A stretch of DNA of 6,881 nucleotides from the NCBI GenBank assembly GCA_017989575.1, contig JAGNPP010000139.1:1-6881 (forward strand). Reading direction: 5' to 3'. Both the position numbers and the translations under genes were made by a program. Positions 1 to 5,522 of this stretch are shown here, piece by piece (position 1 is the stretch's first letter; every line of letters begins with the position of its first letter). The notes below the pieces were generated by a model. It had not been told where the DNA came from. It saw nothing but the letters and a program-made list of their open reading frames with translations, and searched no databases. Source of the DNA: Chryseobacterium sp. (GTDB taxonomy: Bacteria; Bacteroidota; Bacteroidia; Flavobacteriales; Weeksellaceae).

Positions 1-123
1 ATTTTTCCCCAACATATTTGCAAGGTTTTAAAGCTCTAAGATACAAATTCTTGCAATAAAAAACAAGCTATTTTAAACCCAAAATACTAATAATCAGTAA
101 ATTATAAGTAGCTTAAGGAGAGA
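1..123. other. Non-coding region downstream of serA
   Basis: No credible coding sequence is visible in this AT-rich stretch. It contains a short inverted repeat, TTGCAAG at 18-24 and CTTGCAA at 50-56, separated by 25 nt, and a second weak one described as a possible terminator. CATATTTG at 13-20 is one base off the Bacteroidota -7 consensus TAnnTTTG, but nothing shows that it is used. The neighbouring gene to the left is outside the window. Confidence 0.6.
57..114 (-). terminator. Possible weak terminator after serA
   Basis: Read on the minus strand after the serA stop codon, AAGCTA (109-114 on the plus strand as TAGCTT) can pair with TAGCTT (65-70 on the plus strand as AAGCTA), with two more pairs past one mismatch. 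The second arm is followed at once by a T-rich run, GTTTTTTATT. The loop is long, about 38 nt, and the stem is AT-rich, so it is far weaker than a textbook intrinsic terminator. It is listed because of its position and the T run. Confidence 0.22.
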
Positions 124-1080
124 CTATTTAACCAAAAGTATGCTAGCAATCTGATTTGCCAACTCAGTTCCGATTCTGTCTTGAGCTTCTTCCGTCGCTG
201 CACCTGTGTGAGGCGTCAAAGAAATCTTTGGGTGATTCAAAATAGCGTCAGAAGGCGTTGGTTCGTTTTCGAAAACATCTAGACCTGCGAAAGCTAGTTT
301 TCCACTGTCAAGCGCTGCAATCAAAGCATTTTCGTCTATTACGCCACCTCTTGCACAGTTTACGATTGCTGCGCCAGGTTTCATTTTATCCAACTCAGCC
401 GCTCCGATGATCGGCCCATCCTGAGCAGGGACGTGAAGTGTGATGAAGTCTGAATGCTGGATCAATTGCTCCAACGGTTCAGTTTCAATTTCAACATTGA
501 TGTATTGGCTGTTGTAGAAATCTACTCGCACGCTTGCTTTCCCGATTCTCGTGTCAGAAGCAATCACTTTCATTCCCAATCCAAGCGCGATTCTCGCCAC
601 TTCTTGTCCAATTCTTCCGATGCCTACGATTCCGATGGTTTTGCCTCTCAGTTCGATTCCAGCTTCGTATTTTTTCTTAAGTTTTGCAAACTCCGTATTT
701 CCTTTTACAGGCATTTGTCTGTTCGCATCTTGCAAGAATCTACATCCTGAAAAAAGGTGCGCAAAAACCAGTTCCGCCACAGATTCCGACGACGCTGCCG
801 GCGTATTGATAACGTGTTTCCCTTTCTCTCTCGCGTATGCAACCTCTATGTTGTCCATCCCGACGCCACCTCTACCGATGATTTCCAGACTTGGACAATT
901 GTCCACCATTTCCTTCGTCACCTTCGTCGCGCTTCTTACGAGAAGAACTGTCACATTGTTTTCGTTGATATAAGTGATCAGATTTTCCTGAGGCACTTTC
1001 GCAGTGATCACCTCAAATCCGTTCTGTAATAGCGCATTGATTCCAGATTGCGTCAATCCGTCATTTGCAAGTACTTTCAT
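124..1080 (-). CDS. serA: D-3-phosphoglycerate dehydrogenase (short, ACT-less form)
   Basis: This protein should oxidise 3-phosphoglycerate to 3-phosphohydroxypyruvate with NAD+, the first step of phosphorylated serine synthesis in the cytoplasm. The 318 residues show the full D-2-hydroxyacid dehydrogenase fold. The substrate-side motifs are VRSATKVT (48-55) and GRGGVGMDNI (69-78). The nucleotide-binding glycines are in VGIGRIG (152-158), with Asp176 at the end of the next strand as expected for NAD rather than NADP. The catalytic triad is Arg244 in NCARGGVIDE, Glu273 in DVFENEP and His291 in TPHTGAAT. E. coli SerA is about 410 residues with a C-terminal regulatory ACT domain; this one ends right after the catalytic core, as is usual in Bacteroidota, so serine feedback through ACT is not expected. 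The ATG at 1080 gives the family's MKVLANDG start. No TAnnTTTG box lies in the 102-nt gap upstream, so it is probably co-transcribed with the HAD gene. Other 2-hydroxyacid dehydrogenases are possible, but the match to bacteroidal SerA is close. Confidence 0.93.
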   Translation of the reverse strand: MKVLANDGLTQSGINALLQNGFEVITAKVPQENLITYINENNVTVLLVRSATKVTKEMVDNCPSLEIIGRGGVGMDNIEVAYAREKGKHVINTPAASSESVAELVFAHLFSGCRFLQDANRQMPVKGNTEFAKLKKKYEAGIELRGKTIGIVGIGRIGQEVARIALGLGMKVIASDTRIGKASVRVDFYNSQYINVEIETEPLEQLIQHSDFITLHVPAQDGPIIGAAELDKMKPGAAIVNCARGGVIDENALIAALDSGKLAFAGLDVFENEPTPSDAILNHPKISLTPHTGAATEEAQDRIGTELANQIASILLVK

Positions 1081-1090
1081 ATTTTTTATA

Positions 1091-1175
1091 ATTGATAATT
1101 GATAGATGATAAATGATTATCGAAGTCGGTTTGAGTATAAATTTTAGTATCATTTATCACTCATCATTTATCATT
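1091..1175. repeat. Opposed degenerate heptamer repeats forming a long inverted repeat
   Basis: The gap between the HAD gene and serA contains four consecutive 7-nt units at 1092-1119 (TTGATAA, TTGATAG, ATGATAA, ATGATTA). A second run at 1149-1176 has the reverse-complement type (ATCATTT, ATCACTC, ATCATTT, ATCATTG). The arms 1091-1117 and 1149-1175 pair at 22 of 27 positions without gaps, across a 31-nt loop. In the transcript this could form a stem-loop just upstream of the serA start. There is no T run next to it to suggest a simple intrinsic terminator. Confidence 0.7.
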
Positions 1176-1182
1176 GATATTT

Positions 1183-1584
1183 CTAGTCACGGAAAACTTG
1201 TATGGTCACTTGTTTTTCAACCATATCTGTAAATTTTCCTTTGTATCTCGTTGCTTTTACAAGGTGGTTGTCTATCCAGTGGTAGTTTCCGCCTCTTGGT
1301 TTTCCTAGTAGTACGCTGTGGTATTTGAAGCCGTGTTTGTTGAGCCACGTTTCTGTCACCTCTCTCAAATCTTCTGTTCTGGACGTGAAAAAACAAATCT
1401 GGTGACCTTCGTCATACCATTTGTTGATTGTTACCAAAGCGTCTGGAAAAGGTTCACAAGTTACCATTCTTTCTGGCTCTTCATTAGGCACATCTTCTGT
1501 GATAGTTCCGTCGATATCGATCAGATAATTCTTGATATCGCCTTTCAGCATTGGGCTCAGATGTTCTACGTATTCTAGTTCCAT
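1183..1584 (-). CDS. Small HAD-superfamily phosphatase-like protein
   Basis: A 133-residue cytoplasmic protein with haloacid dehalogenase motifs. Motif I is DIDGT (23-27), with Asp23 as the expected nucleophile and Asp25 as the acid/base. Motif II is FFTSR (65-69), with Thr67 or Ser68 in the phosphate-binding role. Lys95 in LLGKPRGGNYHWIDN fits motif III and Asp105 fits motif IV, although the second acidic residue often found in motif IV is Asn106 here. There is no room for a large cap domain, so a macromolecular, phospho-protein or sugar-phosphate substrate cannot be separated by sequence alone. Bacteroidota homologues are, from memory, often labelled phosphoheptose isomerase; I see no SIS-type isomerase fold here and regard that label as doubtful. 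The ATG at 1584 follows a good promoter by a short leader. Being first in a likely two-gene unit with serA hints at a link to phosphorylated metabolites of the serine branch, but this is inference. Confidence 0.82.
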   Translation of the reverse strand: MELEYVEHLSPMLKGDIKNYLIDIDGTITEDVPNEEPERMVTCEPFPDALVTINKWYDEGHQICFFTSRTEDLREVTETWLNKHGFKYHSVLLGKPRGGNYHWIDNHLVKATRYKGKFTDMVEKQVTIQVFRD

Positions 1585-1606
1585 AGTGTGTGTAAAATTG
1601 AAGTTG

Positions 1607-1638
1607 CAAAATTAAGCTTTTCTCGCTGAACTCACAAA
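1607..1638 (-). promoter_or_regulatory. Bacteroidota-type promoter for the HAD-serA unit
   Basis: On the minus strand, TTTG (plus 1635-1638) and TAATTTTG (plus 1607-1614) match the -33 TTTG and -7 TAnnTTTG elements of the primary sigma factor of this phylum, with a 20-nt spacer that fits the known range. Transcription should begin near 1600, giving a leader of roughly 15-20 nt before the ATG at 1584. This is the best-formed promoter in the window. Confidence 0.65.
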
Positions 1639-1703
1639 TCATTATCGAATGCTTAATAAGATCTTAATTTTATAGAATATTTTAAAGAAAATTCTACTTT
1701 TAG

Positions 1704-1732
1704 TTTTATCCAAAACATACACTTGGATAAAA
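1704..1732. promoter_or_regulatory. Perfect 10-bp inverted repeat, candidate operator
   Basis: TTTTATCCAA at 1704-1713 is repeated exactly in inverse orientation as TTGGATAAAA at 1723-1732, with a 9-nt spacer. It lies in the 220-nt divergent region, about 40 nt upstream of the -7 box of the lipoprotein gene and about 90 nt from the -7 box of the opposite promoter. Neither arm is followed by a T run in its reading direction, which argues against a terminator and for a site bound by a dimeric regulator. Confidence 0.4.
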
Positions 1733-1772
1733 ATATTAACCAACCAAGAAATTAAATTGCGAACTATTTAAT

Positions 1773-1780
1773 TATATTTG
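1773..1780 (+). promoter_or_regulatory. -7 promoter box of the lipoprotein gene
   Basis: TATATTTG matches TAnnTTTG exactly and ends 24 nt before the ATG at 1805, a normal leader length. No TTTG or TTG sits at the usual spacing upstream; the nearest TTG (1757-1759) is only 13 nt away. The weak -33 region would suit a promoter that needs an activator, possibly bound at the inverted repeat at 1704-1732. Confidence 0.45.
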
Positions 1781-1804
1781 ATAAACAACTAAACACACAA
1801 AAAG

Positions 1805-3073
1805 ATGATTAAAAAATTAATTTTAGTTTCCCTAGCAATTGTTCTGGTCTGTATTTCGTGCTCACCAAAAATTATTCGTAACCCGAAAAATGGTGAAAAA
1901 TCTGATTTCGGTATTAAATCACCTTCCAAAGCTGCCTTTTTTGTTGAAAATGAAAATATAAAAGCCGAAGAAGAACTAGTTAAAAAGCACACAGAAACAG
2001 CAAATCAAATTTATGGCCTATTCGGCTCAGCAACAGATTTGATGTTGGTTGGTAGAACCAATGCAAAGACTTTTAAATTTACCAAAGGAAAAAAAACGTG
2101 GTTTGTGGATGTCAACCAAATGAAAAAAAGAACCGCAATGATCCTTTTTGATGGTTCGGGAAAACCTATTATAGAATATGATGTCGAAAATTATCTGCCA
2201 TTAATAAAAAGACATTTATCCGAAAATTTGGAGAAATCTCAAAGAGTTAACAAAACTATCAAAAATGAAGAAAAAATTGCAAGATCGGCAATAGATTCTA
2301 TCTGGTCCATCGTTTACAAAGCTGACCAGAAATATTCGGAAAAACTTCTAAAGAACTTAAAACGTAATTTTTCTCCTGCCGTTTTCGGGCTAAGCGCCAT
2401 CAATTGTGATGGAACAATTGAGACCCAAGTTTTTACCGACCTTGCCGAGAAACAATTGAGCTACAGTTCTTCTGTAACCTACAAAAATGGGCAGATCATA
2501 AGCAGTGATTATGATAGAAACGGAGAAAAGTCTGGACATAAATACCACTTCAATGCTTTCGGTTTGGTAGATTCTATCGTGTATCATTTGAATCATAAAA
2601 GGGACTACGAAACTCAATTCAAATATCTTCCAGATCGTATTGTCACAAAATTCTTCAACAGCCAATCTCGCGATGAATATCTTTTGAACAACAAATTTGA
2701 AATTTCAAAAAAAGTAAGTATTGATGAACGAAATAACCCAACATCTGAACAGCATTCCTTTTACGATGATCTGGGAAGGCTGATTCGGGAAGAATATTTT
2801 TCGTCCGAAAAAAAAAGCAGCACCAATTTTTACGAATATGAAAACAAGGCGCAAACCCGTTTTTCAAAAATGAAAGTGGTTCCAGCCAACGAAAGTTACA
2901 TTTCCGAAAACACCAATACGATTGTCGATGGAAAAGAAATCTTCATCAACACAATGAACGGAAAAGTGCCATCCAAAACCGTCTCCTACCTCAACAAAAA
3001 TTGTGAAGGAAAAGCATTAATTTACGATGGAAACGGTGCGATAACGGGCGTCACAATACAACGCAAAAAGTAA
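1805..3073 (+). CDS. Putative lipoprotein with YD/RHS-like C-terminal half
   Basis: I do not recognise a characterised family for this 422-residue protein. The N-terminus (MIKK, then a hydrophobic run to Ile17) ends at Cys19 followed by Ser-Pro-Lys, a loose but typical Bacteroidota lipobox (C-I-S-C), so export and lipid anchoring are likely; Cys16 is a less likely alternative. Residues 50-190 are charged, largely helical sequence with little to identify. From about 220 the sequence becomes strand-rich, with segments resembling degenerate YD repeats of the RHS type: HKYHFNAFGLVDSIVY (245-260), SFYDDLGRLIREEYF (318-332) and ALIYDGNGAITGVTI (404-418), each an aromatic residue, a short turn with Gly, then alternating hydrophobics. 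It is far too small for an RHS toxin and has no core-protease or toxin region. It has its own -7 box and ends 7 nt from the stop of the convergent gene. The role is unknown; a surface or periplasmic structural protein is a guess. Confidence 0.75.
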   Translation: MIKKLILVSLAIVLVCISCSPKIIRNPKNGEKSDFGIKSPSKAAFFVENENIKAEEELVKKHTETANQIYGLFGSATDLMLVGRTNAKTFKFTKGKKTWFVDVNQMKKRTAMILFDGSGKPIIEYDVENYLPLIKRHLSENLEKSQRVNKTIKNEEKIARSAIDSIWSIVYKADQKYSEKLLKNLKRNFSPAVFGLSAINCDGTIETQVFTDLAEKQLSYSSSVTYKNGQIISSDYDRNGEKSGHKYHFNAFGLVDSIVYHLNHKRDYETQFKYLPDRIVTKFFNSQSRDEYLLNNKFEISKKVSIDERNNPTSEQHSFYDDLGRLIREEYFSSEKKSSTNFYEYENKAQTRFSKMKVVPANESYISENTNTIVDGKEIFINTMNGKVPSKTVSYLNKNCEGKALIYDGNGAITGVTIQRKK

Positions 3074-3080
3074 TTCATTC

Positions 3081-4064
3081 TCACTTCATCTTTGACAATA
3101 GAAATCGGATTTCTGTCATTATTAATTCAAAAGGTTTTGTATTTTTTGTAGCAGAAACGATGGTCAAATCTCTGTATTTATCAGGATTTGCTTTCTTTGA
3201 GAAAAGCATATTAAGTGATGTTCCTGTGTAGAATCCGTTGGTGTGATGCTTTGTAATCTCAAAATTGTGGAAGAGATCCTGACTCATTTTTTCATAAGGA
3301 ATCACCCACAAAAATTTGGTATAGATCATTCTGTCTTTGAGATTAAAAATTTTTCGGGTCGATATAATAATCAAAAATACAAACGCAGGAATTCCAGTTA
3401 CAAAATCTAAAAACTCTATATCAGAAGTGCTTTTCGACTGCAAATTGTAAAGCTGATAAACGAACGCAGAACAGATCACAATAAATAATACTATATGCAA
3501 CTTTTTAGACTTTATCAACTCAAATTCATTATCATCAATTGATTTAAAATAAACCAAACTATGAAATCCCACTACTTTTTCTTCTTTGATTTCCGGGATT
3601 GCATTGAGCCAGTTTTTATTGATGAGATCAATCAACTCTTTAGGCTTTTCGGAAATGTCTTTAGATTTTAATCCAAAAAACACCAAGTTTATCACGTTAG
3701 AAAATCTATCGGTTTTGTCTATAATTTTGGAACTGTTTTTTTCGATTTCAATGTTTTCCGCGTTCATTTTTAGCTTTTTGTAAAAGAATATTTTTTTATA
3801 AATCTTCTTTTCGGCCCAATCGAAATAGTAGGAATTATAGTACAAAATAAGACCAACTGGAAAAAAAATAATCAGATTGATAAGCAAGGAAAAAAAAACG
3901 AGTTTCAAAACTTCCTCAATGATAAAATCATCTGAGATAAAAAATAAAATAGGAATTATGGCTATCAGCAAAAAAAGTATCAAATAAAACATCAAAGAAA
4001 TATACCCTCTTAGAGGATATATTTCGTAGGCTTTTCCATCGTTTAAAGATTGAAATTTTGTCAT
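3081..4064 (-). CDS. Four-TM membrane protein, internally duplicated
   Basis: An uncharacterised inner-membrane protein of 327 residues with hydrophobic segments at about 21-44, 54-77, 189-208 and 219-236. By the positive-inside rule both soluble parts (about 78-188 and 237-327) lie in the cytoplasm. Each half is a short leader, a TM hairpin and then a strand-rich soluble domain. The sequences just after the hairpins align: FDWAEKKIYKKIF at 81-93 and FNLKDRMIYTKFL at 240-252 share Phe, acidic and basic positions, Ile-Tyr and Lys. This suggests an old duplication of a TM-hairpin plus bacterial PH-like module (similar in layout to DUF304/bPH proteins), but the family assignment is inference. 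It is last of three same-strand genes, 20 nt after the preceding one, and very Lys/Ile/Phe-rich in line with its AT-rich DNA. No enzymatic motif was seen. Confidence 0.7.
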   Translation of the reverse strand: MTKFQSLNDGKAYEIYPLRGYISLMFYLILFLLIAIIPILFFISDDFIIEEVLKLVFFSLLINLIIFFPVGLILYYNSYYFDWAEKKIYKKIFFYKKLKMNAENIEIEKNSSKIIDKTDRFSNVINLVFFGLKSKDISEKPKELIDLINKNWLNAIPEIKEEKVVGFHSLVYFKSIDDNEFELIKSKKLHIVLFIVICSAFVYQLYNLQSKSTSDIEFLDFVTGIPAFVFLIIISTRKIFNLKDRMIYTKFLWVIPYEKMSQDLFHNFEITKHHTNGFYTGTSLNMLFSKKANPDKYRDLTIVSATKNTKPFELIMTEIRFLLSKMK

Positions 4065-4084
4065 TATTTCTAATTTAAAAATAA

Positions 4085-4618
4085 TTATTCTGTGCTGTAA
4101 GCGCCATCTTCTCCATCCGTTTTATCACCTTCATCTTCCTGCGACACACAGAACAATCTATGGCGGAACTCGTAATCAGATTTCGTACTCACCGACCGGG
4201 GTGCTGGTTGTAACAAATAAGAGATCATACCTTTTGGGATCATTTGCGTTGCTTTTGGCAAGATCTCCACATTGAGCGACCTTTCCTCCACTTCGTCCTC
4301 CGGCGGATTTCCGTAAACGTAAGTTACAATCCCCAAAACCTCCGTCGATTGGTTGATAACATAACATTTCCCATTACCATACGTGAAACTTTGAGTTGGA
4401 AAAACCATCACTTTTTCTTCGCTGGACGTGCAATTTTGGATGATGTAAACCTTTGGGCAAAACATATAGATTAGAATCCCCAATGGCACGATGACAAAAA
4501 ACGACTTGCGCTTGAAATCTTCCTTGTCGTATTTGTTTTCTATAAAAAGAAACACACCATAAATGACAGCTGCCAAAACAGCCAATGAAATGTAGAATAC
4601 AGTTGCAGTAATAATCAT
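4085..4618 (-). CDS. Two-TM membrane protein with probable periplasmic domain
   Basis: No known family recognised. The 177 residues begin with two hydrophobic segments (about 3-26 and 39-57) joined by a charged loop, ENKYDKEDFKRKS, whose basic residues put it in the cytoplasm; the remaining 120 residues should therefore face the periplasm. That domain has Cys63, Cys85 and Cys157, of which a pair could form a disulphide, and a hydrophobic-patterned core up to about 155. It ends in an acidic, flexible-looking tail (EDEGDKTDGEDG, 161-172). It is the middle gene of the minus-strand trio, 55 nt after the exported TonB_C-like gene and 20 nt before the four-TM gene, with no TAnnTTTG box in the gap ahead of it. 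The spacing and shared envelope location suggest the three products act together, which is inference. Confidence 0.68.
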   Translation of the reverse strand: MIITATVFYISLAVLAAVIYGVFLFIENKYDKEDFKRKSFFVIVPLGILIYMFCPKVYIIQNCTSSEEKVMVFPTQSFTYGNGKCYVINQSTEVLGIVTYVYGNPPEDEVEERSLNVEILPKATQMIPKGMISYLLQPAPRSVSTKSDYEFRHRLFCVSQEDEGDKTDGEDGAYSTE

Positions 4619-4673
4619 TTTAATAAAATTTTTAGTTTGTGTTTTTACGAATATTTATTTTTTAATATAAAAT

Positions 4674-5372
4674 TTACAGCGACAACGGTACGAAAACCAC
4701 TCCAGTTAATTTATAGCCTTGGATCAGAGTGGTCCACTTTGGCATTTCCTTAATTTTTGAGTATAATGCTTTTTCTGTTTCTTTTGGCAAAGCCAGAAGT
4801 GATAAATTTTGCAAAGTTGCTGTTCCCTCATTATCAATTTCTAAAGTGAGAACGACATCTTTGGAAGCCAAATTTTTCTTAAGGATTGGAACAATATTTT
4901 TTTCTGCCCATTTATTCAGTTCTTTATCACCACCAGGAAATTCCGGATGAATGGGTTGATTGTTTTTAAATTTTGGTGGCAAATCCTTTGGAAAATCCGT
5001 AAGGTCAAATTCTTTTTTTACAAGCATCAATTTCCCTTTGTTGTTGGGAGCATATACGTAATGATTGAGCGTTGCCGGCGTTTTCGTTTGGTTGAATTCT
5101 ATAAAATGTAACTCGCTGTCGTTCTTTCTGTAAACGCCCAAATAAGTTTCCTTATCTAGTTTTTTATCAAAAATCCGGGCTGTGTGCTCAATTTTTTCGT
5201 TTTGATTTCCCACAACCTGATAGATTGTTTTTTCCACATCTTTATCATTTGAGGTGGCATCGAAAATTTTATAATTTGTGCCTTTCAAGGTCACTTCTTC
5301 TCTAAGATTCTGAGCTTTGAGATTGACAACAAAAAGAGAAGATGCCAATAGAATTGGTAAATAAAGTTTCAT
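4674..5372 (-). CDS. Exported protein with TonB C-terminal-like domain
   Basis: The first 20 residues form a signal peptide (MKLY, hydrophobic core, then LKA before Gln21), so the 232-residue protein is probably periplasmic. Residues 21-130 are strand-rich and unrecognised. From about 140 the sequence matches the TonB_C-like domain widespread in Bacteroidota: PEFPGGDKELNKWAEKNI (143-160) with the characteristic FPGG, then VVLTLEIDNEGTATL (173-187), a helix at about 196-210, and a last strand GVVFVPLSL at the C-terminus. Unlike true TonB it has no N-terminal membrane anchor and no proline-rich spanning region, so energising outer-membrane transporters is unlikely. Such free-standing domains are usually thought to bind protein partners or peptidoglycan. 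It is the first gene of the minus-strand trio; a -7 box lies 18 nt upstream. Function unknown, domain call fairly confident. Confidence 0.75.
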   Translation of the reverse strand: MKLYLPILLASSLFVVNLKAQNLREEVTLKGTNYKIFDATSNDKDVEKTIYQVVGNQNEKIEHTARIFDKKLDKETYLGVYRKNDSELHFIEFNQTKTPATLNHYVYAPNNKGKLMLVKKEFDLTDFPKDLPPKFKNNQPIHPEFPGGDKELNKWAEKNIVPILKKNLASKDVVLTLEIDNEGTATLQNLSLLALPKETEKALYSKIKEMPKWTTLIQGYKLTGVVFVPLSL

Positions 5373-5389
5373 TTGTGTGGTATTTTTAT

Positions 5390-5397
5390 CAAAAATA
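5390..5397 (-). promoter_or_regulatory. -7 promoter box for the three-gene envelope cluster
   Basis: On the minus strand this reads TATTTTTG, an exact TAnnTTTG match, 17 nt from the ATG at 5372. No TTG-type -33 element lies at the right distance. The region where it would be expected overlaps or abuts the dyad at 5419-5442, so this promoter may depend on a regulator. Confidence 0.4.
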
Positions 5398-5418
5398 ATA
5401 TTTTAAACGACATTTATG

Positions 5419-5442
5419 ATAAGAATTTCTTGGAAATCTTAT
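5419..5442. promoter_or_regulatory. Near-perfect dyad in divergent region
   Basis: ATAAGAATTTC (5419-5429), a 3-nt centre, then GAAATCTTAT (5433-5442) form a 10-bp stem with a single bulged A on the left arm. It lies at about -35 to -58 relative to the predicted transcript start of the leftward cluster. It can act as an operator or fold as a small hairpin. No T run follows in either direction, so a terminator role is unlikely. Confidence 0.35.
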
Positions 5443-5446
5443 TTAT

Positions 5447-5469
5447 TTGACATTAATAAAGCTTGTCAA
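5447..5469. promoter_or_regulatory. TTGACA-N11-TGTCAA inverted repeat
   Basis: A perfect 6-bp inverted repeat with an 11-nt spacer, between the leftward cluster and the permease and about 45 nt upstream of the permease -7 box. The half-site spacing, 17 nt centre to centre, is near two helical turns, as for some dimeric regulators. TTGACA also equals the proteobacterial -35 box, which the main Bacteroidota sigma factor does not use. Six-bp repeats arise by chance, so confidence is low. Confidence 0.25.
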
Positions 5470-5514
5470 CAACTTTTAATTCACTCGCCGTCATCAAAAT
5501 ACCAAAGATGTTTT

Positions 5515-5522
5515 TATATTTG
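5515..5522 (+). promoter_or_regulatory. -7 promoter box of the permease gene
   Basis: TATATTTG is an exact TAnnTTTG match and is identical to the box in front of the lipoprotein gene at 1773-1780. It would place the transcript start near 5527-5530, which is downstream of the ATG at 5523 but upstream of the ATG at 5540. This supports 5540 as the original start codon of the permease. The -33 element is weak. Confidence 0.45.

Noticed and set aside
454..1029. Three plus-strand open frames of 90-140 codons opposite serA
   Set aside because: They lie entirely antisense to a well-supported enzyme gene, overlap each other and show no recognisable protein features, so they are shadows of its codon pattern.
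1657..1666. TAAGATCTTA palindrome in the divergent region
   Set aside because: A 10-nt palindrome without a spacer is only five independent base pairs and is expected by chance in a window of this size.
3047..3070. GCGT ... ACGC hairpin followed by an A run at the end of the lipoprotein gene, considered as a bidirectional terminator
   Set aside because: Only four base pairs with a 9-nt loop, and the 7-nt gap between the convergent stops leaves no room for a proper terminator.
1805..3073. RHS or polymorphic toxin gene, suggested by the YD-like segments
   Set aside because: The protein is far too short, has no RHS core or C-terminal toxin domain, and no immunity gene follows; the next gene is convergent.
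5447..5452. TTGACA as a sigma70-type -35 box for the permease
   Set aside because: The primary sigma factor of Bacteroidota uses TTTG/TAnnTTTG elements, and no TATAAT-like box lies 17 nt downstream.
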